64,000 nt of DNA from Ascidia mentula (taxonomy: Eukaryota > Chordata > Ascidiacea > Phlebobranchia > Ascidiidae): assembly GCA_947561715.1 (NCBI GenBank), contig OX387198.1, positions 10,354,001 through 10,418,000 on the forward strand, written 5' to 3'. The notes beneath the pieces were generated by a model. The model had not been told where the DNA came from, searched no databases, and was given only the letters and a program-made list of their open reading frames with translations. This document shows positions 50,038-62,368 of the stretch, piece by piece. A program made the translations under genes and the position numbers. Position 1 is the stretch's first letter. Each line of letters opens with the position of its first letter.

Positions 50038-50453
50038 GGTTGCCGTGCCAACGCAGTGGACAACGCATCAGCCTATAGTGAAATCGTATTTGGACTACAA
50101 ACACCTTTGCAAACATTCCGGGGTTTCTAGCGGCTTTAGCGGCTGGATTTGTGCTGGAAAAGGATGCAAGTCGAAGAACTTGTGTTCAACAATTTAATTA
50201 CTTACTCGACTAAATAAATATGGATTGCAGTAATATAGTACCACGTAATGAGGCTTGTACAATGCATTGGCATTTGGAAACAAAGCAATTTTTAAAGGCT
50301 TACATTGACGGATGGCGCATGCTGTTTTGGATATCTGGAATCATTTATGCTTTCGGAGCCTTAGTGTTTGTCATCTTATGTTCGGGCAAAGCACAGGATT
50401 GGGCGGCGCGTGAAGAAACCACGCAAACGCAAGCCGAAGATAAAATGCTGTAA
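50038..50453 (+). pseudogene. Truncated SLC17 remnant: last two exons of a gene B-like copy
   Basis: Closely resembles gene B from inside exon 8 to its stop codon. The exon 8 copy has a one-base loss near 50092 (ggactacaaacacc where B has ggaatgtcaaacac), which shifts the frame, and its donor is mutated (gcaag for gtaag). The exon 9 copy is open and ends AEDKML like gene B. There are no upstream exons. It is the left edge of the duplicated unit that produced gene D, so it is debris of the duplication rather than a gene. Confidence 0.85.
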
Positions 50454-50976
50454 AGCAAACTAAACAATTAGACAATGATAGATAACTGCATTTGACGTTT
50501 GCAAACGATTGTTTTTGTTTAAGTCTCGATACGGTGTGCGATCGACAGCCTGCTAGAGGCCTTTGGTTTTTGAATTGATCCAGTTTTTTATTCTTTAATC
50601 ACATTAATATGAGAATTGAGTGTGTGCTTCTTGTTGGTCCTATTCGTTTGCATTTGTTGATGGCGCATTTTATTAACTGTTAATTTTCCAGTCTGCAATT
50701 ACAATGAAATATCCGGAATGATTTACGAAGTTCTCTTACCCAACAGACACAGAGCAATGCATTGCAGGGGATATTCGTATGATATGAGTGACAAGAGATA
50801 AAGGCATACTTTGACCGCAACTATTTGCTTGAGTGCCAGTGCGGAAATTTAAAGACAGGCGAAATCCATAGTCAGCATATATTCAAGACAAGCAAAGTGA
50901 GCAACGTGCAGACAAAGGAAAACACTTGATTGGAAATCAGTATTTGTCTTGGAAGATTCGTCGCAACCAAATAACC

Positions 50977-53900
50977 ATGGTGAAGAATTCTGACAATGTT
51001 ATTTCTCAAGAGGTACGTTAATGAAATCAGTTTAGTGGTTGGCTGCACACAGATAGGGTCAAGTTCAGGCCAGGTTAGCAATTAGTTTTCAAAAAATTGA
51101 CCAGATTCCGGTCCGAATTTACACTTTACTGCAATTGCGTCGTAAATTTCCGTTTTTTGCACGAAAAAACTTCTGCAGAGAGAAAAGCGCAGCAGAGGCT
51201 TTCGTGTTCAGGTTCGTGTCTAAAATATACAGTCCGATCACAACGCGGGTTGACGCAGTATCTTGTTGCGCATATTGGCTGTATACATTCATTAGCTTAG
51301 CCAATGGGTGGCAGGTGGTCCACGCCCCTCACCTACCTAATCTTCAAAGGTAAATTTCCATAAGTTTGAGCATTTTCTTTAGATCGATATAAATCCATAA
51401 ATTGTTTTAACCAATCAAAGTTTTAGATGGGCACGGACAATGAATGGATCTCATGGTGTCAGAGATATTTTGACACCCCCTGTTCCCATTTCGGTCGGGC
51501 AAACGCTGATAAATTTTAGTTTCTTTCTGCAGCAAACAACTCCGGGATGTTACATCAAAGCAAGACATACACTGGCAGTTATGTTGTTTGCCGTTGTTTT
51601 TAACCTGCAGTGCACGAGATCAAATGTGAGTGTCGCAATTGTTGCTATGGTAAATGCCACTAAAGAGCAGACTGTTGGCAACCAATCATACACATGTCAT
51701 GCCAGGAGTTCAGGAAATGCAACCACGCCTTCTTCGGTAAGACATACAAAATATTGAGGATTTTGTTTTAAGTATGTTCAGTTAAAAAACTAACGCGTTG
51801 ACTTATATCGTAGGACGTGTGTTTGCATGCGTAGCTGATTTTCTTAAATTTTTACGAAGAATTACATTTTTTTCCAGAATGGAGTGTTTTCATGGAGCTC
51901 CGCGGAACAGGGACTTTTATTGAGTAGTTATTATTATGGATACGTGATTACAAACGTTCCTGGAGCTTGGTTAGCTCTGCGCTTTGGCTTCAGCAAAGTT
52001 GTACTTGTGGCGTGTACGCTTTCCACGGCTCTAACATTATTGATACCAATTGCTGCAAACCAGAGCTTCGAGCTCCTCTTGGCTTTTCGCATTTGTCTTG
52101 GCTTGGTTCAGGTATAACCAACGTTGTGATATCCTTGTTCAACAAAGCGTATCTTTGACTTATTAGCCAATTAAATTAATGCCTATTTTGCAGGGACCAA
52201 TTTTCCCCTCTGTATTCGGTTCATGGAATGAGTGGGCTCCAAAACAAGAGCAGTCAACTCTAATGGCAACAACGTTTTCAGCAGCAAGCATAGGAAGTTG
52301 CTTCACGTTCGCGTTTTCAGGATTGATTGCAGCCGGTTTGGGCTGGGAAGGGGTGTTTTACCTCACAGGTAGTTTATGGAGAAAAGATTTTGAAGAAAAA
52401 AATGAGACGTGATAAAAACGATCAGTGAACTGTATCGCCGTCGTTGCCAATGTACTTTTTTGAATTTGTATTTGTGTCATGGCATGCTTGATAACTTCAG
52501 ACCATCTAAAAATAACGGTGTTTCAGGTGGAATATCGGGATTCATTGTTGTGTTGTGGTTTTTCTTTGTTTACGATTCTCCTGATGACCACCCAAGAATA
52601 TCAGTGGAGGAAAGACGTTACATCCAAGAAAACAGCAGCGGGAGAATGTCCCCCAGCCAGAAAGTTAACACAATTTCTAGCAACACAACACCCAGCAACA
52701 CAACCACCAGCAACGAAAAAGCGACAGCAAACACAGGAAACAAAATGGTGAGAAACAAAAATTAAATGTCGTTTATTGAAACCATGTCCCAGTACATTAA
52801 CTTGGAAGTAGATCAAAAAATTCATGTGTCACAGAAAGTTCCTTGGATCTGTATATTCACCTCTCCTCCAGTCCTTGCGATTGTTGTCAGCCACTTTTGT
52901 GTTAACTATGGTGGTTACACGCTGTTGACTATGCTGCCAACCTACATGGCCAGAGCACTTAAATTTGACATTGCATCAGTAAGTCCAATTTTATTAAATA
53001 TTGTGCAAGCTCCGACGTCCATTGTGTTTCACAGAGTGGGTTCCTATCAGCTCTTCCTTATATTCTGGAATGGATGTTTACAATTGGAATAGGTATGATC
53101 ACTGACCTTGTGCGGCGAAGGAAATTAACTTCTACGACAGTTATACGAAAAGTCAACACAACTGTAGGAGAACTCGTACCTGCTCTTTTTGTTGTTCTAG
53201 CAGGTTACATTGGGTGTAACTCCACTGCAGCGGTTTCGTTTTTTACATTGGCTGTCGGATTTCAAGCCGCATCAGGTACGAACAACCATTTTAACACGTT
53301 AGTTTTTTTTTAAAAACAAAACAATACTACCTATCAAGTAATGGTCACCTAATCCGATCGTATTAAGTTCCGAAATGCTGATGGGTTCGATCAAGCTTTA
53401 AGTGAGAGGTCGCCATATAATCGAGAATTTCGTGTTTTGATTTTCAGTAAGTGGATGTTGGGCTAATGCAGTAGACATTGCACCAGCTTATTCGGGTGTT
53501 GTGTTCGGAATATCAAACACGATCTCCAACATATCTGGTTTTCTGGCACCTCTCATTGCTGGACTGATACTTGATAAAGAGGTATGTGTTGTAACGCAGC
53601 GCAAACTGTAGAAATATCACGTACAGTAAGCAGACTGCCAACTTAGAAAGTAATTAAAATACTCATGGTTTCTTCAATTAGGCAGGAAACTAAAAAATCC
53701 ACAGGAAAATGCAAAGTCAAAGACATATAAACAATAAAATTATTTGTATGTTTTTAAACACGCCATCTTGTAAAGGATTCCATCAAGGGGTGGCAAACGA
53801 TATTTTGGATTACTGCTGGAATCTACATGTTTGGCGCTGCTGTGTTTCTTCTACTTGGATCCGGTAAAGAACAAAAATGGGCGAAAGTCGAGGAAAACTT

Positions 53901-54056
53901 GAAGCAACTCAACGAAGGTAGTTCAATAAAATTAGTTTTGCTTGAAAAAAGCATCAGACGATTAGGAAAGAGTGTTGGGATATTGGCTGACATGTGTACT
54001 GTTTTTATTGGTCAGGTGAAGTCAACTCAGCATTTGAAGAAAACACACAGATTTAA
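50977..54056 (+). CDS. SLC17 family transporter, array gene D
   Basis: Ten exons: 50977-51012, 51533-51736, 51878-52111, 52194-52368, 52527-52747, 52835-52978, 53035-53275, 53448-53581, 53776-53917, 54016-54056; 523 residues. The closest relative is gene C, with only scattered changes through most exons. Differences: four more codons in the Thr/Asn-rich loop of exon 5, and Trp replacing Arg in the TM10 lead-in (SGCWANAVDIAP; C, B, E and F have CRANA). It ends AFEENTQI. The frame is intact throughout. Confidence 0.9.
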
Positions 54057-55019
54057 ATCCTACCTATGTGCCTTGTTTAATTAAGTCGTAGTTCATGAAT
54101 CACCGCAAATCAATGCCAGGTTGACATCTCTATTGAAGTAAGAAGATGGGGGCACAGCACAACAACTGCCGACATTGTCAACGTCAACACTGGTGCCATA
54201 TCAGCTTTCAACCGCTTTCTTAGTAGCGTGTCCGCAATCTTTCGCGCTTGTAGTTTTGTCCGCAAATGTAAAGGTACCATAACAACATAGCATAAATGAT
54301 AAATCTGTGCGCCTCTTTTTTGATGCCCCAAGCAAGTGCTTGTTTTGCAACCAAGAAATCAGTGGATTCAAATCAAGCATCAGGATAACGCGCATTAATT
54401 TTCGGAAATTATTCTCAAACCACATATCCAAAATTTAATTTGTTTCTTTTGGTGGATCACGAGAAAATGAGTTTCACAGTGAAACGTTATGTCTTTTGAA
54501 TATCAAATGTTTAAATGAATTAGATTGGAACTTTCGCTTTTAGAGAACAGTACAGGGAAGACCTTGTGGTAGAGGGTATAGTAAAGAACAGCAAGCAACT
54601 ATTTCCATTAGACCGGTTATTTCCAACATCAACGTTAGAACACCTTTCAACTTAAAAAATATTAACTTTAATTCAACAAAAAACGTGCATATTTTACTTC
54701 TCAAGTTACGTAACATCGACCTATCACAATATTTCCTGACAAAAGTTAATTCCTTAAATTCGACATCTTGTCAGTGGTTGGAGGTACGCTTTCAATAGAA
54801 AAGTCATTCACAATGCAGATTTTAACCACTGTATGTTCTTAGGCGCTGTTACCAAACAAACGTCGGTGCAGCTATGTAAACACTTTCCAGCTTACTGTCA
54901 CATGAATTTGGTCGTACAGGCGCGGAACGTGCAAAAGGAATTGGATTGAAAAGCAATTTATAACCTGTTGGAAGAATTATCGTCGCGTGTAGTACGGTAT
55001 CATGACTAAACAGAACGAC
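54057..55019. other. Intergenic between SLC17 genes D and E
   Basis: No gene. Parts resemble the E-F and F-G intergenic segments (for example the stretch around 54330-54480 and the run-up to the start codon from about 54930), as expected for the spacer of a tandem array. Confidence 0.6.
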
Positions 55020-58000
55020 ATGGTAAAGAAGAATTGTGATAATGTTACTTCCAAAGAGGTACGTTACGACTTTAGTGTATTGGAATCAGGCTGCACTTTA
55101 ATGTTGACACAGTGAGGTTACTTGTTGCACAAAACAGCTACCCGCAGTAAGCAGTTTTCAGAGTTGGTTCGTGTTGCATTATCCCTTATATGCTTCGTCA
55201 AAATCTTCAACTCTTTCAATGATTTATAAATCTGGTCAGGAACTTTTTGAATGCAGGGGCGAATCCTGTAAGGGACAATTCGTCACCTCAAAACGTGTCG
55301 TAACACTAAACAAGACCTTGGTAACAGATATATGTTGTCATACAAAAGATATTCGTTTGCTACACTCGTGTGATTGCCCGGCGCATGGCTGTCTCCTTTA
55401 CAAGCACCAAATGTGTCGCAATAAATTTTGAGCAGTAAGGGCCACATTCAGAGATATTTCCTGGATCCGGCGTAAATGACCCCATAGTCTTTATTTCTAT
55501 CAGCCAAACATCAATATTTGGTTTGTATCTGCAGCTGGCTACAATATCTTGTCAGAGATATTTTGACATCCCATGTTCCCACTTCGGTCAGGCAAACGCT
55601 AACAAAATTTTAGTTTGTTTCTGCAGCAAACAACTCCGGGATGTTACATCAAAGCAAGATATACACTGGCAGTTATGTTGTTCGCCGCTGTTTTTAACAT
55701 GTTTTCCACGAGATCAAACCTGAATATCGCAATCGTTGCCATGGTAAACTCAACCAATGGCCAGACTGTTGACAACCAGTCAGACGCGTGTCCTGTCAGG
55801 AGTTCAGGAAATGCAACCACGCCATCTTCGGTAACACGTAGCGGTTTTATTTCCATTATTTACATCATAAATCCATAATTCAAAAGAATGTTTATTCATA
55901 ACGCACATACAACTGAAAAGCGAAAACTTGTATCAAACTAAGCTCAAACACACATGCTGCCATGCTCATTACGGAATTTTTTAATGTCTGTTGTGCTTTA
56001 ACTAATTATCAAAGCGACATATCTGCTTCAATCGACAATCCAATTTCCAGAATGGAGTGTTTTTATGGAACTCTGCGGACCAGGGACTTTTATTGAGTAG
56101 TTATTACTACGGCTACGTGATTACAAACGTTCCTGGAGCATGGTTGTCTCAACGCTTTGGCTTCAGCAAAGTTGTACTTGTGGCGTGTGCCCTTACCACG
56201 GTCCTGACACTATTGACACCAATTGTTTCATACCAGAGCTTCGAGCTCCTCTTGGCTTTACGTATTTTTCTTGGCCTGGTTCAGGTATGACCTACGTTGT
56301 AATACCATTGTTCAACAAAACCTAGCGTAACTAATTGACTTACCATGTATTTTGCAGGGACCAATTTTACCATCTGCATTCGGTTCATGGAAAGAGTGGG
56401 CTCCGACACAAGAGCAGTCAACCCTGATTGCAACAACGTTTTCTGCAACAAGTATAGGAAATTGCTTCACGCTCGCGTTTTCAGGATTGATTGCAGCCGG
56501 TTTGGGGTGGGAAGGGGTGTTTTACCTCACAGGTAGTTACTGTAAATAGGCAGTAAAGAGTGAGAAGTGTACTGGGTCGTCATCGTTGCAGCTATTTTAC
56601 GATTAATTTGTTTCATGTCATGCCTATAGTGACTGCAGACCGACCTTAATACAATTGTGTTTCAGGTGGAATATCTGGATTCACTGTCGTGTTGTGGTTT
56701 TTTTTTGTTTACGATTCTCCTGATGACCATCCAAGAATATCAGAGGAAGAAAAATGTTACATCAAAGAAAACAGCAGCGGGGGAATATCCAACACTTATA
56801 GAAGAAAACCAAACGGTAACAACAACAGTCCTAACAACCAGACCTGCAGCAATGATAATGTGACTGAACAAAAGGAAAGCAACAATTTGGTACGAAACGA
56901 ACATCAATGCTGTGCATAGGACGCTTCAAAAAATGTTTCCCAGTCGTAAATACAATTGTTTCGATATTTCAGTAGTTTATGTTTGCCATTTTTAGTTACT
57001 AAAGGTTCCGTGGATCTCAATATTTACATCTCGTCCATTATGGGCGATGGTTATCAGTCACTTTTGTCTTAACTATGGATCTTACACGTTGTCAACAATG
57101 CTACCGACCTACATGAGCACAGTGCTAATGTATGACATTGCATCGGTAAGTGAAATTTTTGTTACTTTTCATGCAAGCTGGTCATGTGTCCTTCGTTGGA
57201 TTTTAAGTTCCACATTTCATACGACGTCCATTGTGTTTTACAGAGCGGGTTACTTTCAGCTCTTCCTTACATTTTGGAATGGTTATTTATGATCGGAACA
57301 GGTTTAATCACTGACCTTGTGCAAAGGAGGAAATTAACATCTACGACTGTTGTACGGAAAACCAATACCACTATATCAGAACTCGTACCTGCTTTGTTTG
57401 TTGTGCTAGCAGGTTACATTGGGTGTAACTCTGCTGCAGCCGTTTCGTTTTTTACTTTGGCTGTTGGATTTCATGCTGTGTCAGGTACGATCGCTAACTA
57501 CCTCGGCATAATATTATTTTAGCATGGAAAATTACCAGCAACAGTATCTAGCAAAAGTGTCGGTCACTGAATACCTTTGGCTAATTGAGATCTTTTTGCA
57601 TATGGTCCGAATGATATGTGCAGCAGAGTAGGTTCGAACCTATCCCATTGATTGTTTTTGTCTGATTATGAATTTGATCAGATACAGTAGCTTTGATCAA
57701 GCTTTGACTGAGATACAGCAAAAACCTAAATAATTTTATATTTTGAATTTTTTAGTTGGTGGATGTCGAGCGAATGCAGCAGACATTGCACCAGCTTATT
57801 CGGGCATTGTGTTCTCAATATCAAACACCTTCGCCAACACACCTGGTTTCATCGCACCTCTCATAGCTGGAACGATACTTGAAATTGACGTATGTGTTTT
57901 GAAGTAGATTTTTTGGCTGACGATAACGAAAATAAAATAAATTGAAGTGATTTTGCGTAGGATACTGCAAACCGTTTACCATGTCAGCTGCTAAACATAA

Positions 58001-58346
58001 AGATAACACACAAATAACAAGAAAAATACTTTTTCCTTTTTATACGAGCCATCTTTTAAAGAATTCCGTCAAGGGATGGCAAACGATTTTTTGGATCTCC
58101 GCGGGAGTCCACTCGTTTGGCGCTGTTGTGTTTCTTCTACTTGGATCCGGTAAAGAACAAAAATGGGCGAAAGTCGAGGAAAACTTGAAGCAACTCAACG
58201 AAGGTAATTCAATTAAAGAATATAAATTAGAAAATAAAAAAGCGTTGTGTTTTCAGGAAATAGCGTTGGGATATTTGCTAACATTTCTATTGTTTTATCG
58301 ATCAGGTGCAGTCAACTCGGCTTTTGAAGAGAACACACAATTTTAA
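55020..58346 (+). CDS. SLC17 family transporter, array gene E
   Basis: Ten exons: 55020-55058, 55627-55830, 56051-56284, 56358-56532, 56666-56889, 56996-57145, 57244-57484, 57756-57889, 58062-58203, 58306-58346; 527 residues, start MVKKNCDNVT. The motif is WAPTQEQS. TM1 reads RSNLNIAIVAMVN (NLNIA for NLSVA). The exon 5 loop is Asn-rich with RRKPNGNNN. Exon 6 begins two codons earlier than in C, D and F (LLKVPW). It ends AFEENTQF. Its 3' flank is nearly the same as the 3' flank of gene F. Confidence 0.9.
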
Positions 58347-59271
58347 ATCCTACCTATGTGCCTTGTATGTTTATGTCGTGGTACATGATTCTTTATAAAT
58401 TGACACTAGTTAACGTCAGTCAGGCACGTTTTAAATCCATTGAAGTAAACAAATGGAGGAGCAAAACAACTACTATCGACATTATTGACATTAAAACATC
58501 AGATTTCTTCTTTTTTCGTGCTTTTTGTTCTGTCCCCAAAACTTATCCTAACCCACTAGCATGAATGATGAATCTGTGGGGCATCTTTCCTTGATGCCCT
58601 AAGCAAGTGCTTTTTTTGCTTGATGGTTATTCCAAACCTGAAATCAGTAGATTCAAATCCGCAAACAGTAAAACGTGCATTAATTTTCTGAAAGTGATTA
58701 CCCTGATACCTCAAAACCAGCTTTATGGTTTTTGGTGGATGCTGTGCGAGAGTTGGACAGTGAAACGTTAGTCTTTTGAATATCAAACGTTGAAATGAAT
58801 TAGAATAGGACTTTCAGAGACCAGTGCACGAAGAAAGACCTCGTGGTAGAGGACAAAGTAAACAGCAGCATGCAACTTCTTTTTAGACCGGTTATTCCCA
58901 ATACCAACGTTAAAAGAAACAAACGACTTAACAAATATCAACTTTAATGCAACAAAAAACAACCCTATTTTATTTCTCGAGTTATGTGATGTCGACGTAT
59001 CACAATATTTCCTGACAAAACAAATCCTTGAATTCGATGTCTATTCAGTTTTGGAGGTAAGAAAAAAAGCAGATATTAACCACTATATGCTCTTAGGCGC
59101 TGTTACCAAATAAGCGCTCAGTGCAACTTGTAAACGCACACCACCTTACAGTTACATACAGTTTGACATTCGTACGAGAAACGTGCAAATATAACTTGAA
59201 AAGCAATTTATAACCTGGTGGAAGAACTATATCGTCGAGTGTAGTACTGTGTAATAACTAAACAGAACGAC
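58347..59271. repeat. E-F spacer, copy 1 of a near-identical duplicated segment
   Basis: From the end of gene E to the first exons of gene F this sequence matches 62369-63294 at a constant offset of about 4022-4023 bp with few differences. Such similarity in non-coding DNA points to a recent duplication or gene conversion. Confidence 0.85.
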
Positions 59272-62200
59272 ATGGTAAAGGAGAATTGTGATAATGTTAC
59301 TTCCAAAGAGGTACGTTACGACTTTGGTATATTGGAATCAGGCTGCACATTAATGTTGACACAGTGAGGTGTCTTGATTTACATAACTACTAAAGTCAGT
59401 TCGCTGTTATTGGAGTTGGTTCGTATAGCATCACCCCTTGAAATGCTTTTTTCAGAATCTTAAAGTCTTTCAATGTTTATTGATTATTTCAGAAATATTT
59501 TGAATGCAGATGCGTATCTTTGAGGGGACAATTGGGGCAATCGTCCCCTTAAAACATGTGATAACACTGAATTAGCCTCGGTTGTGCTAAAATTGATTTT
59601 TGTTCACAATACCAGTGTAATTATCTGGGGCATGGCTGGGCCGAATAGAATTTCAAACAGTAACGCCCATACCGAGAAAACATATCTGAATTCGGCCCAG
59701 TTTGAATGACCCTGGTTCATGTTTCTGTAAGTCAAACATGCATATTTGAATTGTATCTGCAGCAGGCTACTCAAGGGTGTTACATCAAAGCAAGACATGT
59801 CCTGGCATTTATGTTGTTTGCCGCGGTTTTTAACATGTTTTCCACGAGATCAAATCTGAGTGTCGCAATTGTTGCTATGGTAAACTCAACAAATGACCAG
59901 ACTGTTGACAACCAATCTGACGTGTGTCCTGCCAGGTCCTTTATTGGCGGTTTAAAACTTTCCTGAAAATCAAAAGTATTTTATCGATCCACATTCAAAC
60001 AGCATTCTGTCATGCTAATTATGGGACTGTTGTTATTATGTATCTATCAAACTGACATATCTCCTTCAATCAACGATACAATATTTTTCTAGAATGGAGT
60101 GTTTTCATGGAATTCTGCGGATCAGGGACTTTTATTGAGCAGCTATTATTATGGTTACATTATCACAAACGTTCCTGGGGCATGGTTGTCTCAACGCTTT
60201 GGCTTCAGCAAAGTTGTACTTGTGGCGTGTGTCCTTACGACGGTCCTAACACTATTGACACCAATTGCTGCAAACCAGAGCTTCGGGCTCATGCTGGCTC
60301 TACGCATTTTTCTTGGCCTGGTTCAGGTATGACCTACGTTGTAATACCATTGTTCAACAAAACCTAGCGTAACTAATTGACTTACCATGTATTTTGCAGG
60401 GACCAATTTTACCATCTGCGTTCGGTTCATGGAAAGAGTGGGCTCCGACACAAGAGCAGTCAACCCTGATTGCAACAACGTTTTCTGCGACAAGTATAGG
60501 AAATTGCTTCACGCTTGCGTTTTCAGGATTGATTGCAGCCGGTCTGGGCTGGGAAGGGGTGTTTTACCTCACAGGTAGCTACCGCAGGTACCGCTGTGGT
60601 TGGAAAGAATAACAAGTGTACTGGGTCGTCGACGTTGCAGCTAGTTTTGTTCATGATCCAGCAGTTAGTTTTTCAATTTGCGTTTTGTTTCCTGTCATGC
60701 CTAGTGACTGCACACCGCGACCTTAAATCAACCGCTTTCCAGGTGGCATATCTGGATTCATCGTCGTGTTGTGGTTTTTCTTTGTTTACGATTCTCCTGA
60801 TGACCATCCAAGAATATCAGAGGAAGAAAAATGTTACATCAAAGAAAACAGCAGCGGGAGAATGTCCCACACTCACAGAAGAAAAACAAGCGGTAATAAC
60901 AACATCCCTAACAACCAGACCTCAAGCAATGATAATGTGACTGAACAAACGGAAATCAACAATTTGGTACGAAACGAAAATCAATGCCGTGCATACGACC
61001 CTTTCATTGTTGTCATGCAAGGTCATCTTATCAAGCGCAAATGCAATTGTTTCGCAATTTACGCATGGATTTTCAGGAGATTATCTTTAACATTTTGAGT
61101 TACAGCAGGTTCCATGGATCTCTATACTTACCTCTCCTCCAGCGTGGGCAATGTTTGGCGGGAACTTTTGTCTTAACTATGGAGCTTACACGTTGTCAAC
61201 AATGCTGCCGACCTACATGAGCACAATACTCATGTTTGACATTGCATCGGTAAGTCTAATGTTTATTACCTTTCCTGCAAGGTGTTGACGTGTCTCCTTA
61301 CGATGTTCGCATTTCATACGACTTGTTTTATAGAGCGGGTTACTTTCAGCTCTTCCTTACATTTTGGAATGGTTATTTATGATCGGAACAGGTTTAATCA
61401 CTGACCTTGTGCAAAGGAGGAAATTAACATCTACGACTCTTGTACGGAAAGTCAACACCACTATCGCAGAACTCGTACCTGCTTTGTTTGTTGTGCTAGC
61501 AGGTTACATTGGGTGTAACTCTGCTGCAGCCGTTTCGTTTTTTACTTTGGCTGTCGGATTTCAAGCTGTAACAGGTACGAACGCAAACTATCGGAGCAAA
61601 GTATAACTTAAGCATGCAAACAGCAAGCAACAGTATCGAGTGAAAGTGTCTGTCACTTTAACGTACGAGGCCTTTTTTCCCTTTGGTTAGCAAAACATGC
61701 TGGACACTGTAGGTTCATATTACATTGCTTGTTTTCGCATTTCGTTCTGAATTGTTGAGAAACAGTGGCTTTGATCAAGCTTTAACAGAGATGATGCCAT
61801 TTCATGAGCAATATTGTATTTTAAAATGTTTAGTTGGTGGATGTCGAGCGAATGCAGCAGACATTGCACCAGCTTATTCGGGCATTGTGTTCGGAATATC
61901 AAACACCTTTGCCAACACACCTGGTTTACTTGCACCTCTCATTGCCGGAATGATACTTGATAACGACGTATGTTTTGTGAAGTAGAATTTCCAATGGATG
62001 CCTACTGACTATGTCAGCTAGTATATGTAAAGATAATACACATATAAAGAATAAAATTACTACTTTATTTTTGATTTGTTTCAGGCTTCCATCACGGGGT
62101 GGCAAACGATTTTTTGGATAACTGCAGGGGTCCGGTCGTTTGGTGCTGTTGTGTATCTTCTACTTGGATCCGGTAAAGAACAAAAATGGGCGAAAATTCA

Positions 62201-62368
62201 GGAAAATTTGAAGCAACTCAACGAAGGTAATTCAATTCAAGAATATAAATTAGTATATAAAAAAGCGTTGTTTTTCAGGAAATAGCGTTGGGATATTTGC
62301 TAACATTTCTATTGTTTTATTGATCAGGTGCAGTCAACTCGGCTTTTGAAGAGAACACACAATTTTAA
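59272..62368 (+). CDS. SLC17 family transporter, array gene F (exon 2 donor lost)
   Basis: Exons: 59272-59310, 59763 to about 59940, 60093-60326, 60400-60574, 60743-60966, 61106-61249, 61334-61574, 61834-61967, 62085-62226, 62328-62368. All exons are open and in phase except exon 2: after CPAR the sequence jumps to unrelated bases. Compared with genes E and G, a deletion removes the exon's last codons and the gtaaca donor, and reading on stops after SFIGGLKLS. The only nearby GT (ggtcctt) would shift the frame. Unless an unseen donor is used, this copy encodes a truncated product and may be a young pseudogene. It also carries FGGNFC in TM7 where the others have SHFC. It ends AFEENTQF. Confidence 0.75.

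Noticed and set aside
57610..57665. Possible tRNA or tRNA-derived element (ggttcgaacc B-box-like palindrome)
   Set aside because: No acceptor, D or anticodon stem could be drawn around it, and the aligned introns of genes C and D lack it.
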